This document shows positions 1 through 5,774 of a stretch of DNA of 64,000 nt, piece after piece. Origin of the DNA: Rhodococcus sp. KRD162 (GTDB lineage: Bacteria; Actinomycetota; Actinomycetes; Mycobacteriales; Mycobacteriaceae). The stretch's first letter is position 1; the number at the start of each line of letters is the position of its first letter. The stretch spans positions 1 through 64,000 of the forward strand of contig NZ_JABFAU010000009.1 of assembly GCF_017168335.1 (NCBI RefSeq), written 5' to 3'. The translations under genes and the position numbers were made by a program. A model generated the notes under the pieces. That model saw only the letters and a program-made list of their open reading frames with translations. It did not search any database and was not told the DNA's origin.

Positions 1-100
1 GCCGAAGTGCAAAGGAGGGTTCGCGTGTCAAGCCCTCGGTTGTTGTTCTAGTTGGTTTGGGCGTCCCCGACCCAATGACCAGGAACTTCGTGGTTGCGAT

Positions 101-138
101 GTTCATGCAAGCATTAATTAATTAATGCTTGCATGAAC
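101..138. repeat. 38-bp perfect palindrome upstream of parA
   Basis: The left arm begins GTTCATGCAAGCATTAAT and its exact reverse complement follows after a central TA, so all 38 bases are self-complementary. The AT-rich core CATTAATTAATG recurs at 1110-1121, at the other end of parA. A long perfect palindrome beside a partition gene suits a centromere (parS) or operator bound by a dimeric protein such as the small ribbon-helix-helix protein at 1155. That role is inferred. Confidence 0.7.
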
Positions 139-167
139 TAGTGCGTTCTGTCTTTAGGTCTTGCACT

Positions 168-217
168 CACGCACGCAATCACGCACGCACGCAATCACGC
201 ACTCATGCACGCATGCG
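168..217. repeat. Short tandem repeats rich in ACGCACGCAATC
   Basis: About 50 bp consist of irregular repeats of ACGCAC and ACGCAATC ending in ACGCATGCG. They lie between the 38-bp palindrome and the 32-bp iterons. Reiterated short motifs in front of a ParA-type gene are typical of plasmid centromere or replication control regions, but no function can be proven here. Confidence 0.5.
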
Positions 218-218
218 T

Positions 219-326
219 TAAGTAGTTAGTTATCTAGTGAGTGACTGAACGCGTGAGTTAGATAACTAGTGAGTGAACGAACGCGTGAGTTAGATAACTA
301 GTGAGTGAACGAACGCGTGAGTGAGT
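219..326. repeat. 32-bp iterons upstream of parA
   Basis: Two identical 32-bp units lie head to tail at 251-282 and 283-314 (each begins GCGTGAGTTAGATAACTAGT). A degenerate unit precedes them (about 219-250) and a partial unit follows (from 315). Each unit contains the near-palindrome GTTAGATAACTAG. They end about 20 bp before the parA start, so they may act as partition site, operator or both. AT content is clearly higher than in the chromosomal part of the window. Confidence 0.7.
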
Positions 327-348
327 GAGTTAGTGCTAGCATGAGTTC

Positions 349-1119
349 ATGAAGGTAATCATGGTGTATAGCGAGGCCGGGGGCGTCACGAAAACCACCA
401 CAGCTGTATCGCTGGCGATGGTTTCGGCGGCGGCTGGAAATTCCACCACCTTGATAGATCTGGACCCTAGAGGTGCTGCCACCAAGTGGGTCGGCAGTTA
501 TCCAGACGAATCCTGGAAGCATGTGGGAGCGATCCTTGCGGACTCGAATCCGGAGGGGTGGGCTGATGACCTGGCAATTCCCACCGAGTGGTCCGAACGT
601 CTGCGAATTCTTCCTTCAGCGCGGTCCCTCTCGAATCGCGAAAAGGACTACGAAGACCATGCAGAGCTACGCCTCGCCGTGGCATTAGAGGGACACTCCT
701 CGAATGTCGTAGTCATCGACTGCCCAAACCGGCAGGGTGGTCTTCTGACCCAGAACGCGCTGGCTGCTTCCACGCTTGTTGTCTATGCGGCCACGGCCAA
801 TCAAGACGGACTCGACGGGGTCGAGGGGGCGCGAGAGAGTGTCCAAAAGTTCCGAGCAAGCCGCGAGAAGATCGGGGCGACGGTCAACCTCCACGAAGCA
901 GGGATTGTCGTCGGAGCTGTGAAGGACACGGTGATGACGAAGGTGTCCACCAAGGCGCTTGAGCTTCTACATGAAACAGGACTTCAGCTCAGCCCCATCA
1001 TCCCGAACCGGACGATCGTTGACCAGTCGCGAATGACAGGGGAGTGGTACGGCAAGTTCGACAAGGGTTCCCCTGTGCTTGCCGCTTACCAGCAGGTATT
1101 TTCAAAAATCATTAATTAA
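349..1119 (+). CDS. parA: ParA-family partition ATPase
   Basis: A 256-residue ParA/MinD-type ATPase, expected to separate plasmid copies or position DNA together with a DNA-binding partner. The N-terminus carries a P-loop (AGGVTKTTTAVSLA, about residues 10-24). The signature lysine of the usual deviant Walker A motif KGGxxKT is replaced by alanine, while the second lysine and TT remain. A Walker A' aspartate pair (LIDLDPRG) and a Walker B-like VVVIDCP at about 120 follow. The start ATG overlaps the TGA of a three-codon mini-ORF (341-352). Iterons and a palindrome precede it, and a small ribbon-helix-helix gene starts 35 bp downstream, the usual par operon order. Its presence marks plasmid or integrated-plasmid DNA. 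Confidence 0.85.
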   Translation: MKVIMVYSEAGGVTKTTTAVSLAMVSAAAGNSTTLIDLDPRGAATKWVGSYPDESWKHVGAILADSNPEGWADDLAIPTEWSERLRILPSARSLSNREKDYEDHAELRLAVALEGHSSNVVVIDCPNRQGGLLTQNALAASTLVVYAATANQDGLDGVEGARESVQKFRASREKIGATVNLHEAGIVVGAVKDTVMTKVSTKALELLHETGLQLSPIIPNRTIVDQSRMTGEWYGKFDKGSPVLAAYQQVFSKIIN

Positions 1120-1143
1120 TGCATGCGTTCACGCATTCGTGAA
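1110..1143. promoter_or_regulatory. Second copy of the parA palindrome core plus inverted repeat
   Basis: CATTAATTAATG at 1110-1121 overlaps the parA stop codon and repeats the core of the 38-bp palindrome at 101-138. It is followed by the inverted repeat TTCACG-CATT-CGTGAA (1128-1143), directly before the next start codon. The pair looks like a binding site through which the small downstream protein could control its own translation or pair sites on both sides of parA (inferred). Confidence 0.5.
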
Positions 1144-1154
1144 AGGTAGCGACA

Positions 1155-1454
1155 GTGAGTAGCGAACCCGACCTGAGCATCCCACGCAGAGGGCCCCGTC
1201 CCGCCGCCGATGAAGCCGTTGACTCCGCTGAGGTCGCACGGGCAACGAAGATCCCGCCCCGACCGGTGGGGCGACCCCGCCGTCAGAGGGCCGAACCAGT
1301 CATTCAATTCTCGACGCGTTTGGGTATGAGCTACCGAGAAGCCATCGACTCGGTCATGGATGAAACCGGCGACACCATCCGCGAAATCATCGAGCACGCT
1401 CTCCTAGAGACCTACCCAGGCCACTTCAAGCAAAAGTCGTCGAAGCAGCGGTAA
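1155..1454 (+). CDS. Small ribbon-helix-helix partition partner (ParB-like)
   Basis: A 99-residue protein with a basic, proline-rich N-terminus (PRPVGRPRRQR, about residues 36-46) followed by a predicted strand-helix-helix unit (IQFSTRLGMSYREAIDSV, then a helix ending near residue 88). This is the arrangement of ribbon-helix-helix centromere-binding proteins encoded directly after ParA in small plasmids. It uses a GTG start with AAAGG about 8 bp upstream. Short length and position are the main support. It is not a canonical ParB with a KorB/Noc domain. It probably binds the repeats upstream of parA and activates the ATPase. Confidence 0.6.
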   Translation: MSSEPDLSIPRRGPRPAADEAVDSAEVARATKIPPRPVGRPRRQRAEPVIQFSTRLGMSYREAIDSVMDETGDTIREIIEHALLETYPGHFKQKSSKQR

Positions 1455-1495
1455 GACGGCGAGCTGAAACGCCCAGGCCTGACTACCACCTGCAG

Positions 1496-1527
1496 GGCCC
1501 CGGCAGTGCTGACACACCACCGGGGCC
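1496..1527 (+). terminator. GC hairpin between par genes and DUF2637 gene
   Basis: An 8-bp perfect stem GGCCCCGG/CCGGGGCC (1496-1503 and 1520-1527) lies in the 105-bp gap after the small partition gene. There is no T-run, so it may be an attenuator or a weak actinobacterial terminator. The downstream gene has its own strong AAGGAG at 1545-1550. Confidence 0.45.
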
Positions 1528-1559
1528 ATCGGCCACAGACAACCAAGGAGCTGTGACCT

Positions 1560-2462
1560 ATGAACCACCGTAACTCGCAAGCCGCCATCGAAGACCCTGG
1601 GAGCCCCTCTGAGGCACCTTCGGTCGAAATACACCCTGCTGTCATCGTGTGGGCGCTCGTAATCGGGCTTATAGTCGCTTTCGCGGTCACAGCATCAAGC
1701 TTCGCTCTCAGCTTCGTGACGCTTTATGACCTGGCAGCTATGGCAGGCGCGCGCGATTTGGCGTGGGTAATCCCCGTAGTGCTGGACGGCCCGATCCTCG
1801 CGGCCGGCATCTTCCGAATCGCGCTGTCTCAGCACTCCGACCGGCGAACCATCGTTGGTCGAAGATTCATTATCGCGGTCTTTGCCCTTACCGGCCTGGC
1901 CAGCATGGCGGGAAACGCGTACCACGCAGTGTTAACGGTGACAGATCTCGATGCCTCGGTTGCAGGGGCGATCGGAGCGCTTGCCCCCCTCATGGTGATG
2001 ACGATGAGCGAGATGATCTCCATCGTCATCAGCGCGCCTCGGCTCCGCGCCTCGGGCCCACCCAACACCACCGCCCCCGATGTCGAGGTGCCGCCTAAGG
2101 CCGAGAGCGCGCAGACCAACGAAGCGACAGCCCAGCTCATCACTCTCTTCGACGAGCGTGGTGGCCTTGATGACGCTGTCTGGCTAACCGCCCACATGTA
2201 TCAGAACCATCCAGACACTCAAGGCAACTTCGCCGCCGTCAGCAGGCACTTAGGCGTAACGGCTACGGCCGTGTCAAAGCGCTACGACAAGTGGGCGAGG
2301 CTGATGAATGCGGTGACCGCAGCGAAAGCAGCGGAAGCCGAAGCTCGAAACTCGGCGGACCGCAACCAGGATCGCCTCAAACGCGACGCGGCGGATGATC
2401 CTTTAGTTTCCAGCCCAAGTTCCGACACTGCGGCTCCCGAGTATGCGGAGGCGACACGGTGA
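1560..2462 (+). CDS. DUF2637 membrane protein (Spd/transfer-associated type)
   Basis: A 300-residue protein with four hydrophobic segments (about residues 27-50, 64-84, 100-122 and 132-158) and a cytoplasmic C-terminal half. The motif AWVIPVVLDGPILAAGI matches the DUF2637 family, which is common on actinobacterial conjugative plasmids and integrative elements beside transfer or spread genes. The C-terminal part contains a helix-turn-helix-like stretch (GVTATAVSKRYDKWARLM, about 225-243) and a charged alanine-rich tail. AAGGAG lies 10 bp before the ATG. A role in plasmid transfer or host membrane association is inferred from the family and the neighbouring par genes. Confidence 0.7.
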   Translation: MNHRNSQAAIEDPGSPSEAPSVEIHPAVIVWALVIGLIVAFAVTASSFALSFVTLYDLAAMAGARDLAWVIPVVLDGPILAAGIFRIALSQHSDRRTIVGRRFIIAVFALTGLASMAGNAYHAVLTVTDLDASVAGAIGALAPLMVMTMSEMISIVISAPRLRASGPPNTTAPDVEVPPKAESAQTNEATAQLITLFDERGGLDDAVWLTAHMYQNHPDTQGNFAAVSRHLGVTATAVSKRYDKWARLMNAVTAAKAAEAEARNSADRNQDRLKRDAADDPLVSSPSSDTAAPEYAEATR

Positions 2463-2607
2463 CACAGCAACGAGCCCATTAAGACCCCGCGGCGCTGTGA
2501 TCACCGCGCGGACGCCGATGAGTTTACCGACCGCGGTTACGCCGGCGCATCGATCAAAAACATCATCGCCAACTCATTCATCGAGCGAGCAAAACCACTT
2601 TCGCAGG

Positions 2608-2628
2608 ACTCGCCTCGTAGAGGCGAGT
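2608..2628. terminator. Hairpin ACTCGCCTC-GTA-GAGGCGAGT
   Basis: A perfect 9-bp stem with a 3-base loop downstream of the DUF2637 gene, followed by only two T residues. It probably ends or stabilises the plasmid-type transcript. Confidence 0.45.
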
Positions 2629-2694
2629 TTCGGTTGCGCTCACCAATCACCCCCGAGCGACCGATCTGAAGAGGCGTCGGGCCCGCTGTGACCG

Positions 2695-2726
2695 AAACCC
2701 GCGGCGCAGCAGCTTCCTGCGGGTTT
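2695..2726. terminator. Rho-independent-like terminator
   Basis: The arms AAACCCGC (2695-2702) and GCGGGTTT (2719-2726) pair. The T-stretch lies at the end of the right arm, and an A-stretch on the other strand makes it potentially bidirectional. Confidence 0.5.
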
Positions 2727-2787
2727 GGGTGTGCGTTTTGACCATCGTCATAACGGACGATCGAGAACGGCCTTCCAGGGCCGAGTC

Positions 2788-2880
2788 TGTCAGTTTCAGA
2801 AGTAGGCTGCACGATTTGCTGGGGTTTTACCCGTGATTGCAGTTGTCTTCTGACATTCTGAGTGCAGAAGTGAACTGCAC
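2788..2880. repeat. Left terminal repeat and inner subrepeats
   Basis: The 25-bp end is at 2788-2812 (TGTCAGTTTCAGAAG, then TAGG, then CTGCAC). Inner related units lie at 2838-2854 (inverted: TGCAGTTGTCTTCTGAC) and 2862-2880 (GTGCAGAAGTGAACTGCAC). Multiple 19-bp-like sites next to a 25-bp end are the hallmark of Tn5053-family termini. Confidence 0.65.
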
Positions 2881-2971
2881 AATCGGCACCACAGGTCGGG
2901 GTGTTCAAGGCTGTGGTGGGGGTGGGCGGCCGATGTGCGGACGGGTCGATACGTCGACCAGAATCATCGGT

Positions 2972-3319
2972 ATGACGGAAGAGCGGTCGGCAGAGACTTT
3001 TGTGGGGTTCGCGGTGCGCTGGGAACCCTATGGAGGTGCCGATGACGAAGACATCTTCGTGGCGTTCGGGATTTCGGGTGCGGAGTATCGGCGCCGGTTG
3101 TGGTGGGCCTTGAATCTGCCCAGTGGCCCAGACCTGGACGACGATGTCCGTGATCGACTCCGTGAGTACGCCATGCGTACCACGCGCCTACGCCGTCGTC
3201 GGGGCGGTAGCGAAGTTCGCGATGCACTCAGTGGCGTGTGGAAATGGGGTGATTCCTACGGTGATCGCGACGTGAATCGACTTCCCACCAGCGAGGGCGA
3301 TCAACGCGAGGATCAGTAG
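2972..3319 (+). CDS. Small DUF3263-like protein
   Basis: 115 residues from the ATG at 2972. The open frame extends upstream, but that part consists of transposon-end sequence. The core FAVRWEPYGGADDEDIFVAF followed by GISGAEYRRRLWWAL resembles the actinobacterial DUF3263 pattern (a short helical domain of unknown function, often near DNA-binding regulators). The C-terminal part is arginine-rich (TTRLRRRRGG) and could touch nucleic acid. It lies between two directly repeated 25-bp ends and may be cargo. No clear ribosome binding site is visible. Confidence 0.55.
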   Translation: MTEERSAETFVGFAVRWEPYGGADDEDIFVAFGISGAEYRRRLWWALNLPSGPDLDDDVRDRLREYAMRTTRLRRRRGGSEVRDALSGVWKWGDSYGDRDVNRLPTSEGDQREDQ

Positions 3320-3332
3320 TGTCGATGACGTT

Positions 3333-3357
3333 TGTCAGTGTCAGAAGTTGGCTGCAC
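3333..3357. repeat. Third 25-bp transposon-end copy, direct orientation
   Basis: TGTCAGTGTCAGAAG followed by TTGGCTGCAC matches the left end at 2788-2812 in 23 of 25 positions and points the same way. It overlaps the 3' end of the small minus-strand gene 3341-3517, whose stop codon lies inside it. It could be the left end of an inner element (3333-4790) nested in the larger one. Confidence 0.65.
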
Positions 3358-3517
3358 TTCGTGCTGACGCCGGGTGTTGGCCTGGGGAACCTTTGGTGCG
3401 GTTTCGCAGCGCCCGCGTGATGTCGATGATCGTCATGGCCAGCAGGACTGGTTTGGCAATGCTCAGTACGGCCGCGGACCCGATGACCGAGGCAACCAGA
3501 ATTGAGTAGATGTCCAC
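3341..3517 (-). CDS. 58-residue single-span membrane peptide
   Basis: A GTG start at 3517 lies 3 bp after the stop of the preceding gene (3521-3811), so the two are probably translationally coupled. The peptide has one long hydrophobic segment (SILVASVIGSAAVLSIAKPV, about residues 5-24, continuing LLAMTII) followed by a basic, soluble tail. The stop TGA falls within the 25-bp repeat at 3333-3357. There is no recognised family. Its size, coupling and position suggest cargo of the mobile element, such as a regulatory or toxin-like membrane peptide, but nothing proves a function. Confidence 0.5.
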   Translation of the reverse strand: MDIYSILVASVIGSAAVLSIAKPVLLAMTIIDITRALRNRTKGSPGQHPASARSAANF

Positions 3518-3520
3518 CGG

Positions 3521-3811
3521 TCAGGTCTTGTCGCTGATGTCGTTCGGTGTTGTCGGTGCTGTCGTCGACGGTTCGGATTTGTGGTGCTCGATGATGTCGG
3601 CGTCGTCGGCGAAGATCAGCGTTCCGTCTTCCGACGCGATGGCCCATCGATGGGGCATGGCCCAGTCTCGGCCGGCGGCGGGGACGGTCAGCAAGTAGTC
3701 GGCGAAGTCCTCGACTACGGTCCCGGTAGCGGTGCCGCCCTCTAGGCGTCGCACTTGGAGTGTGTCACCAATGGTGGGTGGTGTCGTTGTGATCTCTACC
3801 GGTTCGGTCAT
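3521..3811 (-). CDS. Hypothetical cargo protein of the transposon-like element
   Basis: 96 residues from the ATG at 3811. A longer upstream frame exists but has no supporting start signal. The sequence contains a conserved-looking block (GDTLQVRRLEGGTATGTVVE, residues 15-34) followed by WAMPHRWAIASEDGTLIFAD (about 50-69), suggestive of a small beta-rich fold. The C-terminus is threonine-, serine- and proline-rich. I do not recognise a family. It is the first gene of a two-gene unit with the membrane peptide downstream. Confidence 0.5.
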   Translation of the reverse strand: MTEPVEITTTPPTIGDTLQVRRLEGGTATGTVVEDFADYLLTVPAAGRDWAMPHRWAIASEDGTLIFADDADIIEHHKSEPSTTAPTTPNDISDKT

Positions 3812-3965
3812 GACGGAATTGAAGCAGACGAATTCTCGTGGCTGATCATGCGTCCATCGATTTTCAAAGTCGTCGATGTGCCCGAGACCCCCACGGTGGC
3901 AGCTTCGGAAGTTGACTCGCATCGGCCCGGCGGGCCATGTGCGAGAAACGGCGATTGGCGGTGGG

Positions 3966-4514
3966 CTATTTCAAGTGCCGGTACAGCGTCGATCGCGACA
4001 CTCCGAGCACTTCTCGGATGTCGGTGAGTGACATTCCGCCGGTGCGCATTCGCTTCGCTTGTTTGATTTGCGTCCCGGACATCGCCGGTGGTCGGCCACC
4101 GAGTCGCCCTTGGGCGCGTGCCACCGCCAGTCCGAGGTTGGTGCGTTCGCGGATGAGGTTGCGTTCGAATTCCGCCAACGCTCCGAAGATGGAGTAGATC
4201 AGCTTTCCGCCGGAGGTGGTCGTGTCGATCGCTTCGGTCAGCGAGCGGAATCCGACGCCATCGACGTCGAGCTGCTCGACCGTTTCGAGGAGATGGGGGA
4301 GTGATCGCCCGAGACGGTCGAGTCGCCACACGACCAACGTGTCGCCGCGCCGCAGATGCGAGAACAGATCCGACAGCTGCGGCCGAGACGTCGTCGCACC
4401 CGACGCAGTTTCCGTCCACACTCTCGAACACCCGGCAGCGCTCAAAGCTTCGCTCTGCGCGTCGGCGCTCTGATCGGTCGTCGACACCCTCGCGTAGCCC
4501 AGAAGTTCTCCCAC
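3966..4514 (-). CDS. Serine resolvase/invertase (TniR-like)
   Basis: 182 residues from the GTG at 4514. The catalytic domain starts GYARVSTTDQ with the nucleophilic serine at about residue 11. The arginine motif VWRLDRLGRS and the helix-E region (FGALAEFERNLIRERT) follow. The C-terminus (about 140-182) is a Hin-type helix-turn-helix (MSLTDIREVLGVSRSTLYRH). Length and architecture fit the small resolvase subfamily that separates transposition cointegrates. A res-like site lies directly upstream (4524-4649), as expected for TniR or TnpR. Longer upstream frames to 4613 would run through the res site and are not preferred. Confidence 0.85.
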   Translation of the reverse strand: MGELLGYARVSTTDQSADAQSEALSAAGCSRVWTETASGATTSRPQLSDLFSHLRRGDTLVVWRLDRLGRSLPHLLETVEQLDVDGVGFRSLTEAIDTTTSGGKLIYSIFGALAEFERNLIRERTNLGLAVARAQGRLGGRPPAMSGTQIKQAKRMRTGGMSLTDIREVLGVSRSTLYRHLK

Positions 4515-4523
4515 AGGGTCGAG

Positions 4524-4649
4524 TGTGTCACAACTCGTCGTAGGGACACATTTCGGCGTGTCGGTTTTGAACATGAGTTCTGACACACACGCCCATCGTC
4601 CTTGCCGTGTCAAATCCAGGGCGTGTCTAAAACGAAGGTTAAAGACACG
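4524..4649. promoter_or_regulatory. Probable res recombination site (three subsites)
   Basis: Three imperfect palindromes of 27-29 bp with GTGTC/GACAC arms lie at 4524-4550 (TGTGTC...GACACA), 4558-4586 (GTGTC...GACAC) and 4622-4649 (CGTGTCT...AGACACG). Three dimer-binding subsites of about 28 bp immediately upstream of a resolvase gene are the classical res layout. The site probably also serves as operator for the resolvase promoter. Confidence 0.7.
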
Positions 4650-4704
4650 TAGTCATAAGTGAGCGCCTAGGTTCGGACGATCGGGCAGTCAAAGCACCAA
4701 AGGA

Positions 4705-4730
4705 GTAATCTAGCGTTTTCGCTAGATTAC
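4705..4730. repeat. 11-bp inverted repeat hairpin near right end
   Basis: The arms GTAATCTAGCG (4705-4715) and CGCTAGATTAC (4720-4730) enclose a TTTT loop. There is no T-run after it, so it is more likely a protein-binding palindrome or a recombination-related site than a terminator. It sits 15 bp inside the inner repeat of the right transposon end. Confidence 0.5.
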
Positions 4731-4744
4731 TTGAGAGGTGTCAA

Positions 4745-4790
4745 GTGCAGCGCACTTCTGAACTCGTGCACTCGTCTTCTGAAACTGACA
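4745..4790. repeat. Right terminal repeat and inner subrepeat
   Basis: The inner unit at 4745-4763 (GTGCAGCGCACTTCTGAAC) and the terminal 25-bp unit at 4766-4790 (starting GTGCACTCGTCTTCTGAAAC) are inverted relative to the left end. An in-frame TGA inside the terminal unit (4786-4788) closes the amidase frame that begins just beyond it. Confidence 0.65.
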
Positions 4791-4791
4791 T

Positions 4792-5763
4792 AGTCCATCG
4801 GCCGCGGCCGGAAGCGAATTGTCCGGTAAGACCGTCTTTCTCGACCCCGGCCACCAAGGCACCGGGCATTCGGAGAATCTGCAGCGTCAGGTCGACGATG
4901 GCCGCGGCGGAACCAAAGACTGTCAGACCACGGGCATGACCACACTGGACGGCGTGCCCGAGCACACCATCAACTGGAAAGTCAGTGAACTGGTTCGATC
5001 CAGCCTGGAAAGTCTGGGTGCGACGGTGAAGACGAGCCGAGCGGACGACACCGGGTGGGGCGGATGCGTCGACGACAGAGCACGCGCTGCGAGCGAGTCC
5101 GGGGCCGATCTCGCCGTGAGCATCCACGCGGATTCCACGAGCACCACAACCGATACCGGTAAGCACGGATTTCATCTGATCGTTCCGACGCTACCGATTC
5201 CGAACGCGGCGGCCGATGCAGCCCAGTCCGGAGGTGGGCGCACGGCTTCGAAGCTGATGCGCGATTCGTACGTGCGTGCCGGATTCGATCCGGCCAACTA
5301 CGCAGGCGTCGACGACGGAATTCAGGAGCGATCCGATGTCGCCGGCCCGGCGTTGACCACGGTGCCCCTCGTCTTCGTGGAAATGGGCAACGGATCGAAC
5401 CCGGACGATGCGGCACTTCTGGAAAGCTCGGAAGGCCAGCTCGAGCACGCGATCGCGATATCGACCGGGATCATCGATTACCTGCTCGGTGCCGAGACGT
5501 CCGCTACGACGGCAGCGAGCCCGGCAGCTGCACCGGCCGGTACGACGAGCACCGACACCCCGGCACCGGCGACATCCTCGCCCACAGGAGCGGGGACTGC
5601 CGTCGAGGGCCGTAGTGCGTTGTCGCGATTGCTCGAGAGCGTCTCTCCGTACATCGACTCCTTCGGGGTCGACGGTTTGTCCTCGCTGGTGACCCAGGAC
5701 AACGTCGCCAGTGTGTCGAACTTCGCGCAAGGCCTGCTGAAACAGATGCTCGCCGACCGGTAG
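4792..5763 (+). pseudogene. 5'-truncated N-acetylmuramoyl-L-alanine amidase
   Basis: The frame encodes an Amidase_3 zinc amidase resembling mycobacterial Rv3717 (Ami1), which cuts the peptide stem from peptidoglycan outside the membrane. Counting from the TTG at 4819, the zinc-site residues are intact: DPGH (His12), PEHT (Glu48), SIHAD (His103) and VEMGN (Glu188). A low-complexity Ala/Thr/Pro linker and a short C-terminal helix follow. Family members begin with a secretion signal. Here the frame opens directly after the transposon end with SPSAAAGSELSG, and the only in-frame start is the weak TTG. The signal peptide and promoter are gone, so secreted activity is unlikely. The 5' portion is not found left of the element. 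Confidence 0.8.
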
Positions 5764-5774
5764 GCTCGGACGCC

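Larger units (their letters stand above)
2463..2787 (+). other. Gap with possible gene remnant and terminator hairpins
   Basis: No convincing gene. Past the stop of the DUF2637 gene the same frame stays open to about 2670 and encodes a plausible-looking stretch (DEFTDRGYAGASIKNIIANS), but it has no start codon and no recognised match, so it may be decayed coding DNA. Two hairpins lie here: ACTCGCCTC/GAGGCGAGT at 2608-2628 followed by TT, and AAACCCGC/GCGGGTTT at 2695-2726. The second resembles a rho-independent terminator and precedes the transposon-like end at 2788. Confidence 0.45.
2788..4790. mobile_element. Tn402/Tn5053-like non-autonomous element with resolvase
   Basis: The segment is bounded by 25-bp inverted ends at 2788-2812 and 4766-4790. 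Each agrees with about 21 of 25 positions of the Tn402/Tn5053 (class 1 integron carrier) terminal repeat as I recall it (TGTC...TTTCAGAAG...TGCAC). Both ends carry additional inner copies of the shorter CAGAAG...CTGCAC unit, as this family does to bind TniA. A third end-like copy lies at 3333-3357. Inside are a serine resolvase, its res site and small unknown genes. The transposition genes tniA, tniB and tniQ are absent, so movement would require help in trans. Flanking bases are GAGTC on the left and TAGTC on the right, not a clean 5-bp duplication. Confidence 0.65.

Noticed and set aside
168..314. Repeats before parA as a CRISPR array
   Set aside because: The units are contiguous tandem repeats without unique spacers, and no cas genes are present.
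2443..2691. 82-codon frame after the DUF2637 gene
   Set aside because: Overlaps the end of that gene, crosses a hairpin and has no recognisable protein character.
2783..4795. GAGTC/TAGTC as target-site duplication of the transposon-like element
   Set aside because: Only four of five bases agree, and the flanking sequences are not two halves of one gene, so a simple insertion is not supported.
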